NCBI GenBank assembly: GCA_022828595.1
Contig: JAKGHH010000002.1
Location: 107,443,254-107,507,253, forward strand
From: Nelumbo lutea
Taxonomy: Eukaryota > Streptophyta > Magnoliopsida > Proteales > Nelumbonaceae
Direction of reading: 5' to 3'
DNA length: 64,000 bases
The notes under the pieces are model-generated. The model was not told the DNA's origin. It saw only the letters and a program-made list of their open reading frames with translations, and did no database searches. Position 1 is the stretch's first letter. Every line of letters starts with the position of its first letter. Positions 29,864 through 39,475 of this stretch are shown here, piece after piece. The translations under genes and the position numbers were made by a program.

Positions 29864-32256
29864 ATGGCTTTGGGAGTAGGCATTCATCTCCTCAAATTTT
29901 TATTGTTGTTGCTACCGCTACCTAGCATGGGCCAAATTTACCGTAACATAAGCTTGGGTTCATCTCTTTATGCTGATAAGTCTTTAACATGGACCTCACC
30001 GTCTGGGGAGTTTCCCTTTGGCTTCAAGGCTATCGGTACAAGTAGAGATTTCCTACTTGCCATCTGGTTCGACAAATTACCTAATAAGACCATAGTATGG
30101 TCTGCCAATCGGAACAATCTGGTGCAGCGGGGATCAAAAGTTCAACTGACAACAGATGGGCGCCTAGTCCTCAACGACTCCCAAGGTCGAGAGGTATGGA
30201 AGGCCGAATTCATCAAGGAGGTAGCAGCAATCTACGCAGCCATGCTTGACAATGGGAACTTTGTGCTAGCAGACCAAAATTCTAGTACAATATGGGCGAG
30301 CTTTGGTTTTCCCACTGACACCATGCTTCCTACACAGACATTAGAAAAGGAGAGTCGTCTTGTTTCTGGTCGGTCAGAAACGAACTCTTCAAAAGGGAGG
30401 TTCCATCTCCATATGCAGAATGATGGTAATCTTGTGCTCACCAGAACAGTTTTCCCACTTGATGAGTCTTACAATGATTATTGGCTAAGTAACACAACAG
30501 AAACAGGTTCTCGATTGGTCTTCAATGAGACTGGCTACATTTTCATTATACAAACAAATGGAAGTGTACTACTGCTTAATCCCATATCAGCAAACACAGT
30601 TTCGACAAGAGACTTCTACCAAAGAGCCACACTTGATTTTGACGGAGTTTTCAGGTATTATGTCTACCCAAAACCCACCGCCCCAACTGACAGTCGATGG
30701 CCCAATTCCTGGACCCCTATTTGGTTTATACCCGATAATATCTGCTTACAAATTTTTGGGCCCTATGGCAGTGGCGCTTGTGGGTTTAACAGCTATTGCA
30801 GACTAGATGATTACCAGAAACCTTATTGTGAATGCCCACCTGGGTACACCTTTATAAACCCAAACAACCGGTGGGATGGATGCATACAGAAGTTTGCCTC
30901 ACCATGCTTTGAAGAAGGATCTCAAGAAGCTTCGCTTTATGAATTGATACAGATGCCTAACACCGATTGGCCATTGTCCGATTTTGAGGACTTCTCACCA
31001 GTAAATGAAGACTGGTGCAGAGAAGTATGCTTGAACGATTGTTTCTGTGCTGTGCCATATTTAGAGAAGGGCATTGTTGGGAAAAGAAGCTTCCACTTGG
31101 AATGGGAAGGGTTGACCCAGTGGTTGGGGGAAAAGCTCTCATCAAAGTTCCTAAAAGTAATTCTTCCTTAATGGCTTCAGGAAAGAATGATCGTCAGTCG
31201 CCTTTGATCCTGACAGGATCATTGCTTCTGGGTGAATCTGTGTCTCTTTTACTACTACTTGCTATTTTTCTGGTTACTTGCCACTTATACCGTAGGAGGT
31301 TGCAGAAACCTCAGCCATATCATGCTATGCCAAGATTGAATCTACGAAATTTCACTTTCAAAGAGCTGCAAGAAGCTACAGAGGGTTTTAAGGATCTGAT
31401 TGGTACTGGTGCTTTTGCAACAGTTTATAAAGGAGCCTTAGAAACTGGTAATTTACTGAACTTTGTTGCAGTAAGGAAGCTAGACAAATTGGTGAGGGAA
31501 AATCAGAAGGAATTTGATGCCGAAGTGAGTGCAATAGGTAGAACGAATCACAAGAATCTTGTCCAACTACGGGGATTCTGTAACGAGGGACAACATCGTC
31601 TTCTAGTATATGAGTTTATGAACAATGGCTCTTTAGCAACCTTTCTCTTTGGAAGCTCAAGGCCTAACTGGAACCAAAGACTTCGAATTGCATTCGGGAT
31701 TGCAAGAGGGCTCACATACCTCCATGAAGGGTGCAAAACCCAAATTATCCATTGCGACATCAAGCCTCAAAACATCCTTCTAGACGACTCTTTTACAGCA
31801 AGAATCTCCGATTTTGGGTTAGCAAAGCTTTTGAAAGCTGATCAGACCCAAACTGATACAGGCATCAGGGGGACCAAAGGATATGTTGCACCAGAATGGT
31901 TCAAGCATACGACCATTACAACGAAGGTAGATGTTTTTAGCTATAGTGTCATGTTGCTAGAGCTTCTTTGTTGCAGGAGGAACATTGAACCAAAGCTGGA
32001 AGATGAAAACAAGGTGATACTGATAGACTGGGCTTATGATTGCTACAAGGAAGGAAGACTTGATATGTTAGTGGAGAATGATGAGGAGGCAATGGACGAT
32101 ATGAAGGGGCTGGAGAAGTTTGTGAGAATCGCAATATGGTGCATTCAGGAGGATCCAACACTGAGACCCACCATGAAGAAGGTAACACAGATGCTAGAAG
32201 GAGCCATTGGAGTTTCTATCCCTCCATGCCCTTCCTCAGTCACTAGTTCAATTTAA
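29864..32256 (+). CDS. G-type lectin S-receptor-like Ser/Thr kinase (LECRK/RLK1 clade), with one frameshift
   Basis: This encodes a plasma-membrane receptor kinase of about 797 codons in a single exon, the usual size and structure for this clade. The order is: signal peptide (LLKFLLLLLPLPSMG); bulb-type lectin domain (residues about 35-155; LAIWFDKLPNKTIVWSANR); EGF/PAN-like cysteine-rich region (CRLDDYQKPYCECPPGY, WCREVCLNDCFCAV); transmembrane helix near 31210-31290; kinase (GTGAFATVYKG, then HCDIKPQN, SDFGLAK, YVAPEW). A one-base deletion at 31054/31055 shifts the frame: residue 397 is the last in the first frame, and the rest reads on in another frame to TAA at 32254-32256. The VAIK lysine reads VAVRKLD (AGG at 31474-31476), and the usual SFGVMLLE is SYSVMLLE. 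AATAAA overlaps the stop. It is either a recent pseudogene or carries a sequencing error. Confidence 0.92.
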
Positions 32257-32379
32257 TAAAACAACACTTGCATTATGCATGGATATTTATGTATTTATAG
32301 GAGGACTACTACTCATATCAATTGCACTAATTAAAAGGCCTCTCCCTCTCTCTCTCTCACTTAAAGAAATTAAGGTTCT
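32257..32379 (+). repeat. 3' flank of the kinase gene (duplicated at 2646-2996)
   Basis: It matches the inverted copy up to AAAAGGCCTCTCC, then a CT run, and the LINE begins. GGTTCT at 32374-32379 is the probable LINE target duplication. Confidence 0.8.
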
Positions 32380-32653
32380 TTTTTCTTTGATAGAAAAAGA
32401 TAAGCTACACAAATCTGGGGGTAGCTCTTCCCCTTACATCCACATCACAAATAAAAAGAAAATCACTAAACCTAGAAGCACTATTACTCTCTTGGCTGTT
32501 AAGAGCTTTACGAGCTAACCAGTCTGCCACTTGATTTGCTTCCCGATACGCACACTTGAATTTGAATATTTAAGTTGAAAAAGTCAACTAGGATCCGACA
32601 TTCTTTGATGACACTTTCCATTCTCCATGGAGGTGATAATCTACCATTGAGGC

Positions 32654-33216
32654 TGACGCAGCGTGGAAGCAATGAGAACCGGAGCTGGCTATGCAAGCAC
32701 CGGGCGTCCGCTAGCACCTAGCGAAAAACACCGATTTCTCTAGGAGAGAGAAAAAGGTAGCGAAAATAGGAAGAAGAGAACTTGAAGAAATTCTGAAAAT
32801 CTGAAGTATGAATTGATTAATAATTCTAGGAAATAGCAGTATTTATAATACATTGAGAAATTATAAAAGAACTAGGAAAAGAAATTAGATTTGATCTAAA
32901 CATCTCAAACTTGTAGATAGGATCGAACTCTTCTTGACTGGATCTCCCCCGTCCGATCTCCCTTGATCTTATCCATGCATGAATCTTGGATTATCTAGAA
33001 TTCTTGAATTCTTGATGAGTCTTGGATTCTTTGGATTCTTGATGAGTCTTGGATTCTTTGAATTCTTGAATTCTTGATGAGTCTTGAATTCTTGATGGAT
33101 CTTGAACTCTTGAATTTTGATAATTCTTGAATTCTTAAATTATCTTGGACTCTTGGCCTTATCCTAGGAGCTGCCGCCCCTAGGGGTGAGATGGGCCTTG
33201 GGATGGGCCTCCATCA
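32654..33216 (-). mobile_element. Solo LTR inserted in the LINE, TSD GAGGC
   Basis: The 563-bp block starts TGACGCAGCG and ends CCTCCATCA, flanked by GAGGC at 32649-32653 and 33217-33221. Removing the block and one GAGGC rejoins the LINE RNase H codons across the gap (ESKLAIDC to LNGRLSPPW), which confirms the borders. TATAAATAC reads on the minus strand near 32845, giving the orientation. About 33000-33140 is an irregular tandem array of GAATTCTTGATGAGTCTTG. Confidence 0.92.
33000..33150. repeat. Minisatellite in the solo LTR
   Basis: Repeats of ATTCTTGATGAGTCTTGG-like units of about 18-27 bp, five or more in number. Confidence 0.85.
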
Positions 33217-34609
33217 GAGGCAGTCGATTGCTAACTTAGACTCACCTTCGACAACGATTTTCTGATCCCTGTAGTTAATAGCCATATTAATGGCCTCCTA
33301 AGCTGCCCAAGCTTCTGCGAGGTTGATAGTCGATATTCCAATTCCAATAGCTTTAGACTCTAGTACTTTGCCTTGATGGTTCCTAGCTATACAACCAATT
33401 GCATATTTACCAAAATTCAAGCAAGAGGCAACAAAGTTAATTTTGATACTGTTGAGTTTGGGCCTGAACCACTCAACATGGGTTAACAGTTTTCTGTTGT
33501 TGTTAACCAAACAAGAGGATACCTCTTTAATCTCATTCCAGTAGGTAAAAGCTCTATTAATGATGGTCTTCACACCACTAATGCGACCATTAAAACACTT
33601 ACTGTTTCTATTCTTCCAAATGAACCAAGAGACGAGCAAATTTCTCTTTAATGTAGTTGTCTTTAAAGTTATCAAAAGGTTTGCATAAAATAGCCCACCA
33701 CCTGTCCATAGAGTAAGAGGAGCCCACAGGAATCGGCAACTCCCCCGAGAGGCTACTCCAGACTTGTTTAGCCACAATACAATTAATAAAAATGTGGTCG
33801 ATATTTTCAACTTCCCCACAACAAACACAAGTAGGATCCAGTCCAATACCCCTAGAAATGAGGATGCTTTTATAGGAAATTTATTATTAAGTAAAAAGAA
33901 TAGGAAAATTTTAATTTTTGGAGGAAGCATGAGATTCCAAAAATTTTTTTGATAGCCAAAAGCAATATCCGCACCACCATTAAAAAACACTCCTCCTCAT
34001 AGGCCGATTTAACAGAGAAGTTTCCATTAGGGGTGAACTTCCAAACCCTTTTATCTCCAAGATCCTCATGGGGAATTAGTATAAGTTTTATAAGTTGCCA
34101 CGCCTGGTGGTTGACAAGTGAAATAATGCTATTCTCTTTCAAAATCAATTACCTTACTAACCGTCATATCCTCATCAATAGGATCACTACTACCTCTCAA
34201 TTCAATCAGTGGGTCTTCTCCAGCCCAAGAATCCATCAAAAAATTCATAGTCCTACCATTGCCAATTCTTCACATAGAACCCCTTTTAATAAGATCTCTT
34301 GAACTCATAATACCTCTCCAGGCCCAAGATCATATTTTCTTCTTATTTGCATCCCAGAAATTAATGTTCCTAAGATATTTATCATTTACCACCTTGACCT
34401 AAAGATTATCCTGACAATTTAAAAATTTCCACCCTATTTTAGTAAGAAGAGCTTTATTTAGCCATTTAAAATTCTTCACACCTAATCCACCCCACATTTT
34501 GGGAGTACAAACCCTACTCCACTGAACAAGATAAATGGGGTTTCGGCAACTCTCTTTTTCCCAAAGAAAAACCCCTCTGTCTTTTTCTAAATCAGCAACA
34601 AGACTACTT

Positions 34610-34912
34610 GATTCTATAAGTATCAAAGCACTGCAAACATGTCATCAATTCAAACATGATTAATTAATGCGGTCTCATTAATATTAACTATTTAGTCCAA
34701 ACTCCAACTTTAATACATGATATGGGTTTCGTTATGTATAATTAATCAAATATTTCCTTAAATTCTGGACCAGAAGGCCTGAAAGTCTAAGCAAGGTATC
34801 AAAACATTATCGGGACACTTCTCCTCAAATAAAGCATATTAAGATCGTTTTCGTAGGAACTAGAGAATCATATTTTAACAGAATTTTTAATTATAGAAGG
34901 AATTAAGCCTAG
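34610..34912 (+). repeat. Distal 3' flank of the kinase gene (duplicated at 1165-2890)
   Basis: It matches, inverted, 2646-2890 and then about 1180-1259, reading straight through the point where the MULE sits in the other copy (AATATGCTTTATTTGAGGAG, reversed). Confidence 0.88.
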
Positions 34913-35468
34913 TATGAATTTTATGTAAACAGGCAGTGATTATTGCTGCATGAAAATATCGCAATTAAAAACACCTATTTTAATTCTATATCTGATGTCT
35001 TGTAACAACATGCAAACTCGCCTAGATTGGCTTCAGTGAAGTAGGTTGGCCCTGGCTCAATAGGCAAATTGAGTAGACCTTTTTTTAACGATGGTAAAGG
35101 TAAAGGGATTCTGTATTTCTGTTATGATGAACATTAAGATTATTTCAGTCAAATTTCCTGCAATTAATGTCTGAGTTTTGTTAAGTAAAATTGAAGCAAA
35201 GAGGCTTATGATATTTTTAATCGGACAGAATTCATCTAAGTTGATCCAACCCAAACATTATTTTAAAGAATACATTACCTGCAAACCTGGTATTGCAGAA
35301 CAGCTCAATGACCCTCCAATTCTGAAGAATCGTCGGTGTTTGGTGAAAAAGACAAAATATAACATCAAATCAGTGCCTAATTAAAACACTGGCGTGTTAA
35401 AAAATTACTGGAAGGTCGTTGAGTTATTCTATGACGCTGATACTAGATAATGTTTTCTTATGCTTGAG
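34913..35468. other. Intergenic sequence, no gene recognised
   Basis: Nothing supportable was found here. The end of the segmental duplication lies at or before about 34912. Confidence 0.5.
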
Positions 35469-36047
35469 TAGGGATGGCAATTTCCCCCGTAAAATGGGGT
35501 TACCGCCCCACCCCGCCCTTAATAGGGTGGGTTTTTCCCACCCTAAATAATGATAGGGTGGGGATGGAGAAAATAATTTTTCCTTGAATCGGGTATGGAG
35601 TAGGGGCGGGTTTTGTATATAATTCCCTGAATCCGCCCTAAATCCAAAGGTAAATTAGTAAAATATATCTAGGTTTAATATTGATATTTAAAATATCTCT
35701 AAGTTTTCCTTAAATTTTTAAAATCCTAGGATCCCATAATTTTATTTTTGAATTATCCCTAAATTATTATAATTCAAATTCTAAAATACCCCCAAATTCC
35801 TATATCTATGTATAAATTGTCCATAAAATAGATATTTTTTAAATAATTGCCTTGGAGCAAGGAAAATTTGGGGATTCCCCATCACTGATAAGGAATGGAT
35901 GCCCCACCTCGAACTTGCCCTACCACCAGGGCGGGTGTGAGGCAAGGTGTCATGACTTCGGGGCAAGGATGGGGAGGCGGTGCGCCGCCCCAAACCCGCC
36001 CCGTTTCCATTCCTATGTTTGACCAACCTGCCCCGTTGCCATTCCTA
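35469..36047. mobile_element. hAT-like MITE with TAGGGATGGCAAT / ATTGCCATTCCTA-type ends
   Basis: It starts TAGGGATGGCAATTTCCCCC and ends CCCCGTTGCCATTCCTA, with GC-rich arms and an AT-rich middle. The last 33 bp are duplicated in tandem (TTCCATTCCTATGTTTGA at 36005 and again at 36038). The flanks TGCTTGAG (35461-35468) and TGTTTGAG (36048-36055) look like an 8-bp duplication with one mismatch. However, TGTTTGA also follows the related end at 29662, so those bases may belong to the element. Confidence 0.7.
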
Positions 36048-37300
36048 TGTTTGAGCACCTAAAGTCTACTACTCCAAAGTTATTGGGATTTTCATGAGGG
36101 ATGCAATGAGCATGCCCCTATCCATTCTCGAACCCGCTTATGTACCCCTGATTCCAAGCATGTCCAAAACCCGTCTAATTTTTACTCTCAATTTCCCAAA
36201 CCCATTCAACCCGTTCCACCCATTAAACCCCTTGATATGATCCCAACGTTTTCTACTTAAAAAAGTTTATTAACACTTACAGCGTGCCTTGAACCCAAAT
36301 CAATTAATCATAGCGCCAAATCTCTTAACACTACTTTAAACCATTAAGCCATCTCACCCTTTGTGTCATTTAATGAAATAAAATAAATTTTATTAACTTT
36401 TTCTGTTCATCCAAACAATCATTACATATATGATTAACAATTCCAACTAAAAGTTAAAAGATATAAAATTTAAAATTAGCATTTTATAACTAAATGAAAT
36501 AAATAATCTTCAAATCCAAATTTACATCAAATGATGATTTTAATTGCAAGAAATGTATACAATAAAATATTAATAATAGAATAATTAACTTAGTAATTAA
36601 AGTTTATAAATTTGTGCATGATATATATCTTACAATTTTTATATATTTTATAATTATTAGTTAATAATTTAATCTATATTAAATAACATTATATTTTTAC
36701 AAAAAAAAATATATTTACAAAATATTTAAGAATATAACATTAAATTTAACCTATCAAATTCACTAATTTACATTTATATAAAAATGATTTTTAGTTTCAA
36801 AAAAAATTATAGAAGTTCAAATTTTAACAATGACAAATTATTTTAGTAATTAAAAATTATGAATTTGCATATGATATATATCTTATAAAAGTTAATAAAT
36901 TTGATATATTTTGAGTAAAAATTATGTATTTTTATAAAGCGTTAAATGATAATTTAATTTATACTTGAGAATTTAATATTTGGTTAACCTTTTTGTTAAT
37001 GTTAAAGTGTAAAATAATAAACTAGAAAATAATTGATATAATAATTAGGGTAAATATAATATGTTTAGATGCTTTGTGTCTTGGACTCTTAATTACTGTA
37101 TTTTTTTATATTTATGCATCTTGCTAAATATAATAAGTTCATATTTATGCATCCCGGGTTTTGGATACCCTAAAGTCAAAACCTAAACCATATAGGGTTT
37201 TAATCTAAAATCCCAAACCCTATAGGGTTTTGATAAATAGGTCCTATTAGGGTCGGTACAGGTAAGATACCCAAAATTTCACGCAAAATTGCCATCCCTA
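36048..37300. other. AT-rich stretch ending in a second ATTGCCATCCCTA terminus
   Basis: GCAAAATTGCCATCCCTA at 37283-37300 is a right end of the TAGGGATGGCAAT type. A possible left partner, AGGGATGCAAT, is at about 36098. The interior is very AT-rich and non-coding. AGGGTTTTGATAAATAG / TATAGGGTTTTAATC words repeat near 37190-37240. Element borders are not proven. Confidence 0.45.
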
Positions 37301-37537
37301 AATTTGACTAGCTTGAAATGCTATAATTTGCCAAAAGTTGCTATAATTCTTTTATATGCTTGGAAACACAAACTAAAACCACTAGGGAAGGCCCCACCAG
37401 AAACATCCAGAAAGACAACAAAACTGAGCTCCCAAGGGCTCGAACTCATGAACTCTTCTTTCCAAAAAACACCTACATTCGCTAGCCAGTTTGTCACCCT
37501 ATAATTTTTGAGCTTATATAAGTATGATCCTCCCTAG

Positions 37538-37955
37538 TAGGGGTGTCAATGGACTGGTTTTGGATTGGACCCCATCCAAACTAAAATCAATTTAGATGGA
37601 TTGGATGGACCAATAAGACATATTGAATTGGACTAGTGCAGACTTAATGGTCCAAAGTATTTATTGGATTGGATAGGACCCGGTTCATTTGTAATGAATT
37701 TATATTGGATTGGGTTGAATTGAGCCAATATTGTCCATTGATAGAAGATAAGAATATAGGTGTCAATGGACCACGTTTGGCATAGATTTAATCTAAATCA
37801 AAATAAATTTGAATAGATACAGTTCGAACATTGAATTGGACCGATCCAAAATGGTCCAAACTATTCATTCGATTGGATTGGACCTGGTCCATTTGTAAAG
37901 AACTCACATTAGACTAGACTGGATTGAACCAAATCTAGTCCAATTGACACCCCTA
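37538..37955. mobile_element. hAT-like MITE, TAGGGGTGTCAATGGAC ends
   Basis: It starts TAGGGGTGTCAATGGAC and ends GTCCAATTGACACCCCTA. The arms are rich in GGATTGGA and TCCAATC words. A second left end (TAGGTGTCAATGGACCACG) lies inside at about 37757, so two copies may be nested or in tandem. No convincing 8-bp duplication is visible. Confidence 0.75.
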
Positions 37956-38020
37956 GTCACCATGGTCATAGCACTACCTTCTGATTTCTAATGAAATATG
38001 GTAGGTAAGTGATAGAATTA

Positions 38021-38326
38021 AGGGTCCGTTTTGTTCACAGTTGGAATTGGAATTTAAATCCTTTGGAATCAAAATCATAATCAGAATGGTCTATTCTCAT
38101 AGCCTGTTTGGTTCAGACAAGAATTAGAAAGGCAAGAATTGAAATCAGTAGGAGTAGGATTTCATTTCCAAGGGAGGGGAGGGAATGGTCATTCTCTCAA
38201 ATGGAGGAATGCATTCCATAAAGAATGGGAATGTGAATTTGATTCCACTCAACCAAATAGTTGGAATCGAAATGAGCCATTCCAATTCTGAATGCAGACA
38301 CTTATTCCCACGAACCAAATAGGACC
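38021..38326 (-). mobile_element. Harbinger/Tourist-like MITE, TSD TTA
   Basis: It starts AGGGTCCGTTTTGTTC and ends GAACCAAATAGGACC, flanked by TTA (38018-38020 and 38327-38329). It is the same family, inverted, as 51603-51895 (shared CCACTCAACCAAATAGTTGGAA, given in part, and TCGAAATGAG). It is non-coding. Confidence 0.82.
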
Positions 38327-38340
38327 TTAAGCCTATGATT

Positions 38341-38366
38341 CATTTTTTTTGAAGGTCAATAGGTTA
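38341..38366 (-). mobile_element. 3' tip of the LINE that continues at 48029
   Basis: A T run (38343-38350; poly-A on the element strand) and GAAGGTCAATAGGTTA are the end of the LINE remnant at 48029-49680, cut off by element B. GGTTA (38362-38366) is the left target duplication of B. Confidence 0.6.
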
Positions 38367-38974
38367 TGATTGTGCACGATTTGTAAGCTCCTAGCTAAAA
38401 GATGACCTGGACCTTATTCACTTAGCGAGCTTGACCAAACTGCAAGGCAGAGGATCAGAGAACCTAGGCGGTTAACCCGGCGAGGTCGTTCCGATGCTTA
38501 AGTCAATACAGGGTTGTGCGAGCTGAAAGTTTGTATGCTAGTAATCTAGTGAGCAAATAATCAGGCGTACCTAGGTCTTGGGGGTTGATGCCCTTATATA
38601 GCTGGGATGCTGTAGGTCTTTTGAGACGTTCCCAGAATCTTCGGCCCATGATGTAAGGATCCATTCCACTTTGATAGGAGAGTAACACGTCAATTAATGA
38701 GGTTTATCATTTCCCTATGATTCGGGTGGGGAAAAGATAAGGCCTTCAGTTATGCGGCGTGATCTCGAGTAGTTCAAAGTCCACTGGGAAGCTTCTAGAG
38801 TCGATTATGTGGCACCTCGGCATATACGAGTACCAAAGTGATTTTGGTTCCAAGGCGTCCGAGCACCCAAGATCCTCAATCTACTAACATGGCGCTTCGC
38901 ATTGAGTTGTCCTACTGGCAGGCTGCGTCCACATGTCCTTCACTTACTAGGTCCAACCAAATCATCCCTCAACA
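38367..38974 (-). repeat. 3' LTR of element B
   Basis: 608 bp, starting TGATTGTGCACGA and ending CCCTCAACA, similar along its length to 47417-48028. TATATAAGGGC reads on the minus strand near 38590-38600. Confidence 0.92.
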
Positions 38975-38995
38975 GTTGCCCCCCACACCCCGTCC
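38975..38995 (-). promoter_or_regulatory. Polypurine tract of element B
   Basis: Reversed, this is GGGGTGTGGGGGGCAAC directly before the 3' LTR. It would prime plus-strand DNA synthesis. Confidence 0.8.
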
Positions 38996-39285
38996 TGGGG
39001 GTCTCAACCCAATGCGGGGAGTTCATGATGAACCCAGGTGGATTTGGAACAATTTTCTAGATGGTATGGAGGGCGGCTCTTTTGTCGGACCTACATGGCC
39101 ACTTGGCTCGACTAGGAAATGACCCAGATTGCATATAGGTAAGCACGGACATCACGCCATTTATAAACTCCATGGACATCAAAATGTGTGCTCAACCGAT
39201 TTTGACCTCGGGTGGCGTTTAGCCAGTTTTCATGGGAGTCGTTGGATCGTGTAGATCTTGACCGTTGAACCCTGGTCACGGTGGC

Positions 39286-39293
39286 TATAAATA
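39286..39293 (+). promoter_or_regulatory. TATA box of the antisense ORF of element B
   Basis: TATAAATA within GGTGGCTATAAATAGGGGCC, 190 bp upstream of the antisense ORF start. Element C has TATAAATA at the matching place (61068-61075, minus). Confidence 0.6.
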
Positions 39294-39475
39294 GGGGCCG
39301 AAGGGGCCCATTTTTCTCGCCGTAAACTGCGTGCTTGAGTTTGTTGAGGTCACGCTTCAGTCTTCCAGGTTAGTGTTAGTTGCCTTTGCATCCGAGGTTT
39401 TTTCGGTTCCTTCGGTCCTCTTGGTGAGTTCGTCTCATCTTGTTTCCATTTCTTGTCCTCTTCCTTTAGTTCAGT

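Larger units (their letters stand above)
32380..34609 (-). mobile_element. 5'-truncated LINE, split by a solo LTR
   Basis: On the minus strand the sequence opens inside ORF2: the end of the reverse-transcriptase region (WGGLGVKNFKWLNKALL), the zf-RVT region (KRVWKFTPNGNFSVKSAYE, WFIWKNRNSKCFNG) and RNase H (GKVLESKAIGIGISTINLAEAWAA, then LSPPWRMESVIKECR). It ends in a T-rich tract at 32380-32386 (poly-A on the element strand). Frameshifts and stops are frequent. GGTTCT (32374-32379) and GATTCT (34610-34615) are a plausible target duplication. The duplicated locus at about 2890-2940 shows the site without the insertion. Confidence 0.88.
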
